Notes: generated by a model from the sequence alone, not told the origin. 64,000 bases of DNA from Bacillus sp. 1780r2a1 (GCA_024134725.1 CP099863.1:2849258-2913257), one strand, 5' to 3'; numbered from the stretch's first letter, positions 8,455 to 17,463 are shown. A program made the numbers and translations.

Positions 8455-8494
8455 GCTAAAAGAAGCGCTCACGATTTAGTGAGCGCTTCTTTTA
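8455..8494 (-). terminator. terminator of the yjbQ gene
   Basis: AAAAGAAGCGCTCAC and GTGAGCGCTTCTTTT pair around GATTTA, directly at the stop codon of the leftward gene. Confidence 0.88.
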
Positions 8495-8893
8495 ATCCGC
8501 TTGAATTTTAATGTAGCATGTACGATTTCTAGGGCCATCAAATTCACAAAAATAAATCCCTTGCCACGTTCCTAATAATAGACTTCCATTTTCAATAATA
8601 ATTTGCTGTGAAGAACCGACGGTGCTTGCCTTTAAATGGGCTGCTGTATTTCCTTCAAAATGTTGATCTTTTTCATCAATCCAAGGATATACCTCATCAA
8701 ACCTTCTAATCATGTCACGTTTTACATCTGGATCTGCATTTTCATTAATTGTGATACCAGCAGTTGTATGGGGGCAATACACCGTGACTACTCCGCTTTT
8801 CACTTTTTTTCTCTTGATTTCCGCGTTTACTTCACTTGTCACATCAACCATTTCATCACGACTACTCGTTTGAATCTTAAATGAATGTAACAT
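8492..8893 (-). CDS. YjbQ family (UPF0047) protein
   Basis: 133 residues from ATG 8893, chosen because GGAAG lies eight bases upstream; a longer in-frame start at 8923 has no such site. The protein is a single YjbQ/UPF0047 domain: [22 protein letters not shown] and the C-terminal [17 protein letters not shown] motif are diagnostic. The conserved histidine and cysteine lie in YCPHTT. Members fold into homotrimers, and an E. coli member has weak thiamine-phosphate synthase activity in genetic complementation, so the true reaction is open. Single gene with its own terminator. Confidence 0.88.
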   Translation of the reverse strand: MLHSFKIQTSSRDEMVDVTSEVNAEIKRKKVKSGVVTVYCPHTTAGITINENADPDVKRDMIRRFDEVYPWIDEKDQHFEGNTAAHLKASTVGSSQQIIIENGSLLLGTWQGIYFCEFDGPRNRTCYIKIQAD

Positions 8894-9026
8894 GTTTTCA
8901 CTTCCTTTTTTGTTAGTTAGCATAACATCTACTGAACTCGCAAAGACTAGTATATATTCTTTTTTATCGTACTGTTTTTTACTACTGAATTCAATATACG
9001 GTTAATGACATAAAGGCGGTGAAGAC

Positions 9027-10448
9027 TTGCTCAATTCAACTTTTCAACGAGATACAGAGTATGTGGTTAAGACATTTCTAGAACTAGCAGGTGACAGCAG
9101 TGACATAGCTTCAAAAAAGCTATGGATTTCATCTACTGATTTCTTTTATATCCTTTATCTACAAGGACTTGTAGATAGCGAAAAGCTGAATCAACTAACA
9201 GAAAAGATGGTTCAGTCTAAAACCTCCTCTCCAGTCAATACACTAGATCGTTGGGATTCTTTTATCTCAACAATTGAAAGTACTGAGATTTACACATACA
9301 AGCAAGCTCTCACTTCTTTTTTCAAAGGAGAACCTTTATTATTTATTCATAATCGTACAACAGCCTACTCATTAAACATGACAATGGCTAAACAGCGTAC
9401 ATGGAGTGAACCAACAACTGAAAAAGTAGTGCGCGGTCCAAAGGTTGCATTAATTGAGAATTTAGAAGAAAATATCGGTATTTTAAGGCAAAGAGCCAGT
9501 GATGCAAACTTAATCGTGGAGGATGTTTTTATAGGAGAAGAACAGCTCCATCGAACATCAATGGTTTTTCATAAAAAGCAATGTCAACCTCATATAGTGA
9601 ATCAAGTTCGTGAAAAGCTTCAACACATTAACCTTAATAATGTTCAAGATTCTGGAATGATTGAAGAATTTCTCGAAGAAGCTCCGTACTCCCCTTTTCC
9701 CCAAGTCCAAAATACGGAGAGACCCGATCGCGTTTTAGCAGCTATTAATGAAGGAAGAGTTGCAATTTTTGTAGATGGTTCACCTTTTGCTCTATTAGTA
9801 CCAACAACAATTGACATGATTATGAAATCACCAGATGACTATTATGAAAGATGGTTGGCAGGTTCTCTCTTACGCCTTCTTCGCTATATTTCAATTTTCA
9901 TTACGCTCTTTTTCTCAGCTATCTATATTAGCCTTGTATCGTTTCATCAAGGACTGCTTCCAACCGAGCTTGCCATTACAATTGCAGCAACGCGAGAAGA
10001 CGTGCCGTTTTCACCTTTTATTGAAGCGATGGTAATGGAAGTGACCATCGAATTACTAAGGGAAGCCGGGCTTCGCCTTCCAACACCTGTCGGACAAACC
10101 GTTGGATTAGTAGGAGGAGTTGTTATTGGACAAGCAGCTGTAGAAGCTCATATTGTAAGTTCCGTCATGATTATTATCGTATCCGTTACGGCAATTGCTT
10201 CTTTCACCGTTCCTCAATATGGGATTGGTTTATCTTTTCGAATTTTAAGATTTGGTTCAATGATTATTGCAGCATTCTTGGGATTATACGGAGTCACTCT
10301 TTTTTTACTTATATTAGTTACACATTTAACAAAGCTTGAAAGTTTTGGAATGGAATATTTTAAACCTTTTTACGCTAAAAACAGTAAATCATGGAAAGAT
10401 TCCTACGTACGCTTACCCTTTAAAAAAGCAAATGTAACGAAGAGATAA
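9027..10448 (+). CDS. spore germinant receptor A subunit (GerA family)
   Basis: 473 residues, starting at TTG 9027 after AAAGGCGGTG. A large soluble N-terminal domain (about 1-255, with VRGPKVALIENLEENI) is followed by about five membrane helices from residue 275 on. The conserved core MEVTIELLREAGLRLPTPVGQ, then VGGVVIGQAAVEA, is present. A subunits form with B and C subunits the inner-membrane receptor and ion channel that senses germinants such as amino acids or sugars. It is the first gene of an A-B-C operon: 9 bases to B, and B overlaps C. The germinant cannot be told from sequence. Expression is expected in the forespore (sigma-G), but I could not define a convincing promoter. Confidence 0.95.
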   Translation: MLNSTFQRDTEYVVKTFLELAGDSSDIASKKLWISSTDFFYILYLQGLVDSEKLNQLTEKMVQSKTSSPVNTLDRWDSFISTIESTEIYTYKQALTSFFKGEPLLFIHNRTTAYSLNMTMAKQRTWSEPTTEKVVRGPKVALIENLEENIGILRQRASDANLIVEDVFIGEEQLHRTSMVFHKKQCQPHIVNQVREKLQHINLNNVQDSGMIEEFLEEAPYSPFPQVQNTERPDRVLAAINEGRVAIFVDGSPFALLVPTTIDMIMKSPDDYYERWLAGSLLRLLRYISIFITLFFSAIYISLVSFHQGLLPTELAITIAATREDVPFSPFIEAMVMEVTIELLREAGLRLPTPVGQTVGLVGGVVIGQAAVEAHIVSSVMIIIVSVTAIASFTVPQYGIGLSFRILRFGSMIIAAFLGLYGVTLFLLILVTHLTKLESFGMEYFKPFYAKNSKSWKDSYVRLPFKKANVTKR

Positions 10449-10457
10449 GGAGGCATT

Positions 10458-11564
10458 ATGAAGCAACAAGATCAGCTGCTATCAAACTTTTATGCAATAG
10501 CAACCATTTCATGTACGATGCTCGGTGTAGGATTATTAACGCTGCCACGCTCTATTACTGAAAAAACAAATAATGCAGATGGATGGATTGTTTTACTAGT
10601 TGAATGGGGATTATTCTCTTTAATTATTATTTTGCTTGCTTGGATGATAAAATCTTTTCAAATTCAATCGCTATATGAATTTTCAAAAGAAGTAACGGGC
10701 AAATTTTTAGGCAGTATTATTAATCTTTTCGCCATTACTTATTTTACCGCTGTATCAAGTTTTGAAATTCGAGCTATGTCGGAAATGATTCAATTTTACC
10801 TTCTTGAAAGTGTTCCTTTGGGAGTAATCATCATTACGTTTATGCTCACATCACTCTATACGCTAACAGGTGGTATGAATACAATTAGTAAGATGATGGC
10901 TTTGTTTTTTCCTTTTACTATTATTATCTTATTAGCCCTTTATGGTTTTAGCGTTAATATGGTTAGCATTTCAAATCTTCGACCCGTTTTAGCTGATGGG
11001 ATTCATCCAATTTTAAATGCATTTACAACAGTTTCTGTTTCATTTGTAGGTGCAGAATTAATCTTGTTTTTACCAAAATATCTAAAGAATAAAAAGCAAA
11101 TTCGAAAGATAGCTCTCATAGGATTTGGGATTCCCCTTACCCTTTATATTATTACCTATATTCTTGTCGTTGGCGCTTTAACAGTACCTGAAGTTAAAAC
11201 GATTGTTTATCCAACTATTGCATTTGTTCAGTCTCATGAAGTAAAAGGGATCTTTGTTGAACGCTTAGAGCTTTTCTTGCTCACAGTTTGGCTGTTACAA
11301 TTTTTTTTAACGTTTCAGATGTTTAATTTTTTAGCTTTTTCAGGAATTACCATGATGTTAAAAAAGAATTCCACAAAGAAGTCCGCTATTATTCGTGTAA
11401 CTCTAGCAGTTATCATTGTAGTAGGCTCACTTCTCCCTAAAACAGCCGGAGACGTTATTGCGTTTGCTGACCTTTTAGGCTGGGGTTTTTTAATTGTATT
11501 TCTTGCAGTTCCACTTTTCTTAGGGCCCATTATGCTAATTAAGAAACGAGTGAAGAAGATATGA
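10458..11564 (+). CDS. spore germinant receptor B subunit (GerB family, spore permease)
   Basis: 368 residues with about ten membrane helices. It is of the APC-superfamily 'spore permease' type. The N-terminal helix 1 region TMLGVGLLTLPRSI carries the broken-helix glycines that in relatives form the ligand pocket, and GGMNTISKMMALFFPFT is a second family motif. B subunits carry the germinant site. The ribosome binding site AAGGAGGC lies just after the A-subunit stop. Its 3' end overlaps the C-subunit start by four bases (ATGA), indicating coupled translation. Confidence 0.95.
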   Translation: MKQQDQLLSNFYAIATISCTMLGVGLLTLPRSITEKTNNADGWIVLLVEWGLFSLIIILLAWMIKSFQIQSLYEFSKEVTGKFLGSIINLFAITYFTAVSSFEIRAMSEMIQFYLLESVPLGVIIITFMLTSLYTLTGGMNTISKMMALFFPFTIIILLALYGFSVNMVSISNLRPVLADGIHPILNAFTTVSVSFVGAELILFLPKYLKNKKQIRKIALIGFGIPLTLYIITYILVVGALTVPEVKTIVYPTIAFVQSHEVKGIFVERLELFLLTVWLLQFFLTFQMFNFLAFSGITMMLKKNSTKKSAIIRVTLAVIIVVGSLLPKTAGDVIAFADLLGWGFLIVFLAVPLFLGPIMLIKKRVKKI

Positions 11565-12694
11565 ATAAGTACTTGGCTCTCATCATGATGATAATTATAT
11601 TAGTGGGTTGCTCTCGGCACCGTAATATTGAACAACTCTCACTCGTCATTGGCGTTGGTATTGATTCATTAGACACGGTAAACGAAAAGACGGATCAGCA
11701 TAACCTTATGCTCACTCACCAAACTCTTGTATCTCCAGACCGAGGTGGGATGTCATCGTCCTCGTCCTCACCGTATAAAAACATTGTCACTAAAGGACCC
11801 ACAGTACATGAAATTACACGAGATATTGCATTAAAACAAGACCCTTTGTTCAGTCAGCATCAGCGTATTTTAGTATTTGGTGAACAAGCTGGGAAGACCT
11901 TTAAATTAGACGCTCTGATGGATCAGCTTGCTAGGGATAATGAAATCCGCAGAAGCTGCCTTATTTTTGTTACAAATGGCCAAGCAAAGGATATTTTAAC
12001 GATTAAAGGAATGGATACTCCACCGGTTAATGTCATATATGATTTAGTTGAAAATAGATATCGAACCAATAAAATACTTCCCACTTTATCATTAGGAGAA
12101 ATATCAGCTAAGTTAGAAACGGACCAAAGCTTTTTAGTACAACGTGTTTCAAAGTTAGAAAAAGACATCCAGTTAAACGGAGCAGCTTTAATTAAAGGTA
12201 GGAAGATATACGCATTTTTATCTCAAAACGACTTACAAGCACTTAGTTGGTTAAGAGGGGATATTCAAGGTGGGATCGTGTACGGCAAGCATGGAAGGTA
12301 TCCTTTCTCGTTTGAAATTGGTTCTGTTAAACAAAAAGTCAAAACCAAAGTTAAAAACGACCATAGCATTCATTTTGATGTCTACGTAAAGACATCTGGA
12401 AGGCTATCAGAAGATTGGGATGCTTCTGACCAGAAGCTTTCCCCTTCTTTTATTAACCATATTGAAAAAAATGTCGAAAAAATTATAAAATCAGATACAA
12501 GCAAAATAGTTCAAAAACTCCAAAATGACTATCAAGCAGATGCAATTGAATTTAGAGAATATGTACGAATTAACCACCCTTCATTTTGGAAGAAACATCG
12601 AAAAGAATGGGACACTATTTTTTCAAATTCTACTATTGATTATCATATTAACGTTACAATTGAAGATTTTGGAGCAAAAACAGACAGCGGCTAA
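11561..12694 (+). CDS. spore germinant receptor C subunit, lipoprotein (GerC family)
   Basis: 377 residues. A lipoprotein signal with lipobox LVGC (Cys17) is followed by the family start RNIEQLSLVIGVGID. GPTVHEITRDIA, QHQRILVFGEQ and the C-terminal WDTIFSNSTIDYHINVTI segment are typical of GerAC-type proteins. Maturation needs diacylglyceryl transfer, which fixes the protein on the outer face of the spore inner membrane. The start overlaps the B-subunit stop. The stop codon is inside the stem of the terminator hairpin. Confidence 0.94.
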   Translation: MNKYLALIMMIIILVGCSRHRNIEQLSLVIGVGIDSLDTVNEKTDQHNLMLTHQTLVSPDRGGMSSSSSSPYKNIVTKGPTVHEITRDIALKQDPLFSQHQRILVFGEQAGKTFKLDALMDQLARDNEIRRSCLIFVTNGQAKDILTIKGMDTPPVNVIYDLVENRYRTNKILPTLSLGEISAKLETDQSFLVQRVSKLEKDIQLNGAALIKGRKIYAFLSQNDLQALSWLRGDIQGGIVYGKHGRYPFSFEIGSVKQKVKTKVKNDHSIHFDVYVKTSGRLSEDWDASDQKLSPSFINHIEKNVEKIIKSDTSKIVQKLQNDYQADAIEFREYVRINHPSFWKKHRKEWDTIFSNSTIDYHINVTIEDFGAKTDSG

Positions 12695-12713
12695 TGAGCC
12701 GCTGTCTTACTTT
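12683..12713. terminator. terminator of the ger operon
   Basis: GACAGCGGCT-AATG-AGCCGCTGTC, a ten-bp perfect stem. The rightward T tract is short (TTACTTTAA). It is shared with the convergent gene ending at 12707. Confidence 0.75.
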
Positions 12714-13054
12714 AATTCCATGATCATATAGTGATTTGTATATGACTTTCTTTCAAAAGAAGTTCGCTTTTCCTCTCGATCAAAATAAAATAACTCATCT
12801 TCCTGGTATTGAAAGGTATCACCTTTTTTATCCATTTCTTTAATAAACGACAGGTAATCATCCGAGTGAATTAAGTACCGCTCTGGTTTATCTGAAACTT
12901 GAACTACTTTTTCATTTCCTGTTTTCATTTTTGCTATACCAACTGCTAAAGGTATCGGATTTCCTTCTTGAAAAATAGTCTTATAAAAAATGAGCACAAA
13001 TAATAAGCACGTAACGCCTACGACTAGCAAGATTTGTTTTTTTATTATCTTCAC
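12707..13054 (-). CDS. membrane-anchored protein, unknown function
   Basis: 115 residues. One N-terminal membrane segment (about 7-25, after KIIKKQ) is followed by an extracytoplasmic, highly charged domain rich in Asp, Glu and Lys. No family is recognised. The distinctive run DDYLSFIKEMDKKGDTFQYQ suggests a small folded domain. The reading frame starts at ATG 13054 with an AGGTGAAG sequence upstream. It converges with the ger operon and shares its terminator. It diverges from the DUF3885 gene, with a 283-base gap carrying two inverted repeats. Confidence 0.6.
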   Translation of the reverse strand: MKIIKKQILLVVGVTCLLFVLIFYKTIFQEGNPIPLAVGIAKMKTGNEKVVQVSDKPERYLIHSDDYLSFIKEMDKKGDTFQYQEDELFYFDREEKRTSFERKSYTNHYMIMELK

Positions 13055-13142
13055 CTACTTTTCATATGGTTAACTCTATTATCAAGTGAAATTCTGCGTG
13101 AGCAAAAATGCTCTGCCATGTTATTTTTATGAAGGTTGATTG

Positions 13143-13160
13143 ACGTAAAAGTATTTACGT
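13143..13160. repeat. inverted repeat ACGTAAA-N4-TTTACGT (copy 1)
   Basis: Operator-like dyad in the divergent region between 13054 and 13338. A second, similar dyad lies at 13304-13318. No matching regulator is identified. Confidence 0.5.
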
Positions 13161-13303
13161 TACTAATACGACAGCTTTGTAAAAAACACCTTTCTTTTAT
13201 AAGAATTTGAATGGAAATATAACAGTTTCATTACCTTTCCGTTAAATCAGGTTTGCACTCCACATTTCCAATTAACTTCATGCTAAACTTGAGTCAATAA
13301 TAA

Positions 13304-13318
13304 CGTAAAAACTTTACG
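13304..13318. repeat. inverted repeat CGTAAA-N3-TTTACG (copy 2)
   Basis: The same hexamer arms as copy 1, 20 bases before the ATG of the DUF3885 gene, where a bound protein could block the promoter or initiation. Confidence 0.5.
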
Positions 13319-13337
13319 AATAGATAGGGTGTTGCGT

Positions 13338-13934
13338 ATGAACAATGTTACTTTACAATCATATTTATCTCACTTATTTCCTAATGTCCAAATGAAAAAA
13401 CCGCTTTTTTACAATGCACCAATAGGTATTCGATTCAAGCTAACAAATCAAAAGCGCGTGTGGGAACAAGGGTATATGAAAAATGTTTATAAACGCACAT
13501 ACCAAATTTTTAAAGCACTTCATGATGAAGAGGATGAGCTCATCGTAGTATTTCGTTCGCCATCTCCAAAAACTGAACTATCTTTTCTAAAGCGCACTGA
13601 TATATTAATGAAAAAATTTATTCGCTCTCGGTTAAGAAAGACAAGCGTACAGCTGTTATCAACTAAAAATGAGTATGCTATTGCATGCAAGCCAACTGAC
13701 TTGAAGCAAAAACAGTTACTACAATCTATTGCGAATCGCGATTTACATATCCAACCTGCGATTGAAGAGGAATGTTACATTATCAATGTAAGCAAAGGAA
13801 CCATTTTTCATCTCTATGATGATCGAGCGTTAGATGTCGTATCTAATAATCAACGTTCGCTTGGGTTACTACAAGAAAAGTTTAAAGAATGGATTTTGGA
13901 TATGGATGCTACTGAACATTCACCAATAAGCTAA
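13338..13934 (+). CDS. DUF3885-like protein
   Basis: 198 residues from ATG 13338, chosen because AGGGTG lies six bases upstream; a GTG nine bases earlier has no site. The C-terminal IFHLYDDRALDVV segment is the hallmark I associate with DUF3885, a small Bacillus family of unknown function; the N-terminal part (PIGIRFKL, VWEQGYMKNVYKRT) also fits. It has no signal peptide or membrane segment and is presumably cytoplasmic. It is a single gene with its own strong terminator. Confidence 0.72.
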   Translation: MNNVTLQSYLSHLFPNVQMKKPLFYNAPIGIRFKLTNQKRVWEQGYMKNVYKRTYQIFKALHDEEDELIVVFRSPSPKTELSFLKRTDILMKKFIRSRLRKTSVQLLSTKNEYAIACKPTDLKQKQLLQSIANRDLHIQPAIEEECYIINVSKGTIFHLYDDRALDVVSNNQRSLGLLQEKFKEWILDMDATEHSPIS

Positions 13935-13974
13935 CAAAGCTGCTGTATCTATGAATAGATACAGCAGCTTTGTT
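13933..13974. terminator. bidirectional terminator
   Basis: AACAAAGCTGCTGTATCTAT pairs with its complement around GA to give a 20-bp stem between convergent genes, with TTTTATTT on the right. Confidence 0.88.
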
Positions 13975-14718
13975 TTATTTTATTTGCTTATTAAGCCACT
14001 GAACCGTGTGTTGAACCATTTGCGTTTGCTGTTCTTGAGGAGAAATCGTTGCTTTATTATCCCCTTTTTGTTCACCGTATAGACCAAACTGCGCATGGTT
14101 TGCTCCTTTTAACTCCACTATTTTGGCATTCCTTGAAAGTAAATGCTTTGTTTCTGAAATCTTATTGGGCGTTGATAAACCATCTCTTTCACCTGTTAGG
14201 GATAGAATTGGATAATTCGTGTTTGAAAAATCATTTTTATTCATTGGATAGGAAGCCAACAAAATAAGACCTTTTATCCTACTTTGATGATTATACGCAT
14301 AAGAACTGGCTACAACTCCTCCCAAAGAATGGCCTCCGATAAACCAATTATCAATAGTAGGATATTCCTTCATAATTTCTTTTACCTTGTTACTTGAAAA
14401 GAAACTAACATTAAAAGGCGCATCTACTATGCCTACTAGATATCCTTGTTTTGCAACTTCTTGTGCGTAGTAACCGTATGCCATTGCATCTACTTTTGCG
14501 CCTTGATAAATAATATAGCCACCTTTTATATCACTATTGTCACTTGGCTGAAAGAGTAGGTAGCCATCTTTTTGTATCGCTTGCTTTGAAACGCCTAAAT
14601 TTTCAACTTCTTGAGAATGCTTATAATCAAACTGTGTCCAAATGACAAAGAATGCTATCAAAACAGCAAGTAAAACCAAAACTCCTACTACTAGTACTTT
14701 AAGTAATCGTTTAAACAT
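13975..14718 (-). CDS. membrane-anchored alpha/beta hydrolase
   Basis: 247 residues. An N-terminal membrane anchor (about 8-29) is followed by an alpha/beta-hydrolase fold. The nucleophile elbow is GGHSLGG (Ser about 130), the acid is in TGERDGL, and the base is in KGANHAQFG, so the catalytic triad is complete. It should act outside the membrane on an ester or peptide-like substrate that cannot be predicted. The HAQFGLYGEQKGDN stretch near the end is typical of the PF12695-type Bacillus hydrolases. It forms a single transcription unit. Confidence 0.85.
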   Translation of the reverse strand: MFKRLLKVLVVGVLVLLAVLIAFFVIWTQFDYKHSQEVENLGVSKQAIQKDGYLLFQPSDNSDIKGGYIIYQGAKVDAMAYGYYAQEVAKQGYLVGIVDAPFNVSFFSSNKVKEIMKEYPTIDNWFIGGHSLGGVVASSYAYNHQSRIKGLILLASYPMNKNDFSNTNYPILSLTGERDGLSTPNKISETKHLLSRNAKIVELKGANHAQFGLYGEQKGDNKATISPQEQQTQMVQHTVQWLNKQIK

Positions 14719-14853
14719 AAAATTCCTCTTTTCTTTATACTACCGAATGGAACATTCAACTTTACATTATCTTGTAGCAAAAATGCACCTTTATGAATGA
14801 AAATAATGGTTCTACGGAACAATAAAACAAATTAACCAGCAAAGGAATTCTGT

Positions 14854-15630
14854 ATGAAGCATATTACTTACCAAACGCACAAGCGACATAAAGCCCATGT
14901 TAGCTTGTTTGGCACAACTCAACTCCACCTTCGAAACCCTTATATTATTGCCTGGTGGTCTGCTGCTTTTCCAGGTTTCGGTCACCTTTTGTTATCTAAA
15001 AACATCACGGGACTGCTCTTATTCATTTGGGAGGTTTATACAAATATCCATGCCAATATTAATGTTGCGATGGTATATTCTTTTACCGGTAGGGTAGAAG
15101 AAGCCAAGACCATATTGGATACTCGATGGGCGCTTTTATATATTCCTGTTTATCTATTTGCCATTTGGGATAGCTACCGCACAACCATCGACATAAACAA
15201 AGTATACGTGCTGGCTGAACACCAAAACGAGCCTTTTGATACCTTTAAAATGGGTGCTTTAGAAGTCAATTACCTTGATAAACGCCGCCCTCTAGTAGCT
15301 GTCATGTGGTCCATACTGATGCCAGGCGCCGGTCAACTTTATATTCACCGAATTATCATAGGTTTCTTCTCTTTAATTTGGGTAGTCGTATTTTTTTATC
15401 AATCACAATTTCTTCCGGCAGTTCATTTTCTTTTTTTAGGAGACATCCCAAGTTCAACAAGCGTTTTAAATATAGAATGGCTTTTATTCCTTCCTTCTAT
15501 ATACGGTTTTAGCTCCTATGATGCCTATGTTAACACCATTGAGAACAATAAATTATATGATCGTGAACAAGCTGACTTTCTTTCACAAAACTATCAACAA
15601 TACCGCTTTTCATTAAAACAGCGATTATAG
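14854..15630 (+). CDS. multi-pass membrane protein with duplicated TM2-like unit
   Basis: 258 residues, about six membrane segments in two similar halves. Each half begins with a Pro-Gly-rich hairpin motif, PGFGHLLLSK at about 44 and PGAGQLYIHR at about 155, reminiscent of the TM2 domain. Each ends with an Asp-Tyr/Ser-rich loop (FAIWDSYRTTIDINK and GFSSYDAYVNTIENNK). This points to an internal duplication. The function is unknown. The ribosome binding site AAAGGAATT is weak. A 150-residue membrane-protein gene follows after 39 bases and is probably cotranscribed. Confidence 0.72.
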   Translation: MKHITYQTHKRHKAHVSLFGTTQLHLRNPYIIAWWSAAFPGFGHLLLSKNITGLLLFIWEVYTNIHANINVAMVYSFTGRVEEAKTILDTRWALLYIPVYLFAIWDSYRTTIDINKVYVLAEHQNEPFDTFKMGALEVNYLDKRRPLVAVMWSILMPGAGQLYIHRIIIGFFSLIWVVVFFYQSQFLPAVHFLFLGDIPSSTSVLNIEWLLFLPSIYGFSSYDAYVNTIENNKLYDREQADFLSQNYQQYRFSLKQRL

Positions 15631-15669
15631 CTTCTATATGCTAAATCTCGATATAGTAAGGAGCCCATT

Positions 15670-16122
15670 ATGCAAGTATTCTCTACTTTCGATCACTCAA
15701 TTTATTTAGAACTTGCCATTGTAGCATTGGAGCGCAGTGGCATTCCTAAAAGCCAAATTTTAGCCATCCCACTGGAAATAAAAGATGACCAATTTTTAAT
15801 TTTTGATAGCATTCATCAATCAGACGGTATTAGCCTATTTGACATCGCTGCTGGCTTGGCAACAGCTTTTGCAGTTATAGGCGCAAGCGTTGGATTTATC
15901 TTAACATGGGGACCTATATACTGGGGGTTAATTGGTGCTGCTTCAGGATTTATCATTGGCTTTTTAATTAACTTTATTTATTATAAATTTGTTAAAAAGC
16001 GAAGTAAACAAGCGCAAGGAGCGGAAGTGATTTTAATCGTAGAGTGTATACCCGAACAAACAGATCATGTAATTAAAATATTAAAAACAAACTTCTCTAA
16101 GGGATTAGCAGTTCTTTCATAG
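15670..16122 (+). CDS. small membrane protein with glycine-rich helix pair
   Basis: 150 residues. A soluble N-terminal part (about 1-55) leads to two close membrane helices (about 60-110) rich in Gly, Ala and Ile (GLATAFAVIGASVGFILTWG, then GAASGFIIGFLINF). A basic stretch (KKRSKQ) and a soluble tail with an ACT-like alternation follow. The architecture resembles stress-related DUF-type proteins with a glycine-zipper core, but no family is assigned. AAGGAG lies seven bases before the ATG. It probably forms an operon with the upstream gene. Confidence 0.65.
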   Translation: MQVFSTFDHSIYLELAIVALERSGIPKSQILAIPLEIKDDQFLIFDSIHQSDGISLFDIAAGLATAFAVIGASVGFILTWGPIYWGLIGAASGFIIGFLINFIYYKFVKKRSKQAQGAEVILIVECIPEQTDHVIKILKTNFSKGLAVLS

Positions 16123-16167
16123 AGCAAAAAGAAGGTGAAACATAATTATTTCTGCCAACTATCTATT

Positions 16168-16212
16168 CGAACTATCGCAAGTTAACTACTTTTGATAGTT
16201 CGGATGTTTTTA
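16168..16212 (+). terminator. hairpin, probable terminator
   Basis: CGAACTATC and GATAGTTCG form a perfect nine-bp stem with a 17-base loop, followed by GATGTTTTTATT. Confidence 0.55.
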
Positions 16213-16248
16213 TTAAGTTGGTTTAAAAGATCGTTTTAAAAACTAGTG

Positions 16249-16375
16249 GAATGGAGAGTAAGGCATTCCACTCCCACGAGAACTAGAAGGAAAGCTGAGG
16301 CTCCAACCTAACTATTGTAAAACGCCACGATTTGTCTTTGAGAAGAGTACAATTAGTTGTATCCCAGCCTTTTTT
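16249..16375. repeat. intergenic element of the 'GGCTGGGA' type (degenerate copy)
   Basis: The reverse strand reads AAAAAAGGCTGGGATACAAC, then CAAAGACAAATC, and ends in a hairpin GTGGAATG/CATTCCAC. Related blocks (TGGGACAT, AAAAGACGAA) occur near 25025, suggesting a dispersed intergenic repeat family. It is noncoding on both strands. Confidence 0.45.
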
Positions 16376-16379
16376 ATAC

Positions 16380-17276
16380 TTAGTGGATATCTTTTTTCTT
16401 AAACCTTCCTCCTCTTACTTCAGCAATATTTGCTACTGCGAAAAAGGCAGTTGAATCAATTTCATCAACAATTTCTTTTAGCTTTGCTTCTTCTAACCTT
16501 GTGATAACGCAAAAGATTACTTTTTTATCATCACCCGTATATGCTCCTTCTCCTTTTAAGTACGTTACTCCTCTGCCTAACCTTGCTAAAATGGTTTCAC
16601 CAATTCGTTCGTATTGTTCGCTAATGATCCATGCAGATTTTGACTCGTCTAGCCCTTGAATAACAATATCAATTGTTTTAAAAGCAATGAAGTAAGCCAT
16701 TAACGAATACATAGCACGATCCCACCCAAACACAAACCCTGCACTTCCTATAATAAATAGATTAAAGAACATGATAATTTCTCCAACAGAAAAAGGCATT
16801 TTCTTGTTAAATAAAATAGCGAGAATTTCTGTGCCATCTAAAGAGCCACCGTACCGAATTACAATTCCTACCCCAATACCTAAAATGATACCTCCAAAAA
16901 CCGTTGCTAAAAGTGGATCAGTTGTTAGCACAGGCAGTGGATGAAAAATGTATGTAGCAATAGATAAAATGCTGACTCCAAAAAGAGTTGATAAAGCAAA
17001 CGTTTTGCCAATTTGCTTATAGCCTATATAAAAGAAAGGTAAATTTAGTACAAAAATATACGCTCCAAGCTTTAAACTTGTTAAATGAGACAATATGATA
17101 GACACTCCAACAATGCCTCCATCAATGACTTTATTAGGTACTAGAAAAAATTCTAAACCTACCGCCATTAATATAGCGCCAAATAAAATTAGTAACACAC
17201 GCTTAATAATCATCTTGCGTGGCAAAGATCGATGCACTACTTTCACTTTTTTTTCTTCAACTGGTAACATTGGCAC
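16380..17276 (-). CDS. YitT family membrane protein (DUF161/DUF2179)
   Basis: About 298 residues. Five membrane helices (about 30-200) form the YitT domain, with DGGIVGVSIILSHLTSLKLG and GGSLDGTEILAILFNKK as signature motifs. A cytoplasmic C-terminal DUF2179 ferredoxin-like domain (about 220-290; GRGVTYLKGEGAYTG, VDEIDSTAFFAV) follows. B. subtilis has several paralogues (YitT, YpjC, YqfU, YvjA), all of unknown function. Start: GTG at 17276 lies five bases after AAAGGAG; GTG 17282 touches the site and ATG 17270 is eleven bases away, so the first residues are uncertain. Confidence 0.9.
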   Translation of the reverse strand: MPMLPVEEKKVKVVHRSLPRKMIIKRVLLILFGAILMAVGLEFFLVPNKVIDGGIVGVSIILSHLTSLKLGAYIFVLNLPFFYIGYKQIGKTFALSTLFGVSILSIATYIFHPLPVLTTDPLLATVFGGIILGIGVGIVIRYGGSLDGTEILAILFNKKMPFSVGEIIMFFNLFIIGSAGFVFGWDRAMYSLMAYFIAFKTIDIVIQGLDESKSAWIISEQYERIGETILARLGRGVTYLKGEGAYTGDDKKVIFCVITRLEEAKLKEIVDEIDSTAFFAVANIAEVRGGRFKKKDIH

Positions 17277-17463
17277 ATCCACTCCTTTCTATAAATTTTA
17301 TCATAACATTCTGAATATTTTACTTTGTTTTATTTATTATATTTCGCTTCTTGCGCATTAAACCATGAATATATTGGAGAAACTTGTAGATGATAACAAT
17401 TGCAGAGTTGTATAGACATTTTTTACCTTCAAAAAATGTTCAAATTAAAAAAACAGTTTAAAA

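Noticed and set aside
8272-8511. 79-residue rightward open frame
   Set aside because: It runs opposite to the better-supported 41-residue gene, crosses a strong terminator and has no ribosome binding site.
8941-9026. Possible sigma-G promoter (TGAAT ... CATAAA) before the ger operon
   Set aside because: The -10 candidate overlaps the ribosome binding site, leaving no room for a normal leader.
12525-12731. 68-residue rightward open frame at the end of the ger C-subunit gene
   Set aside because: Overlaps a confident gene in another frame and runs through the terminator.
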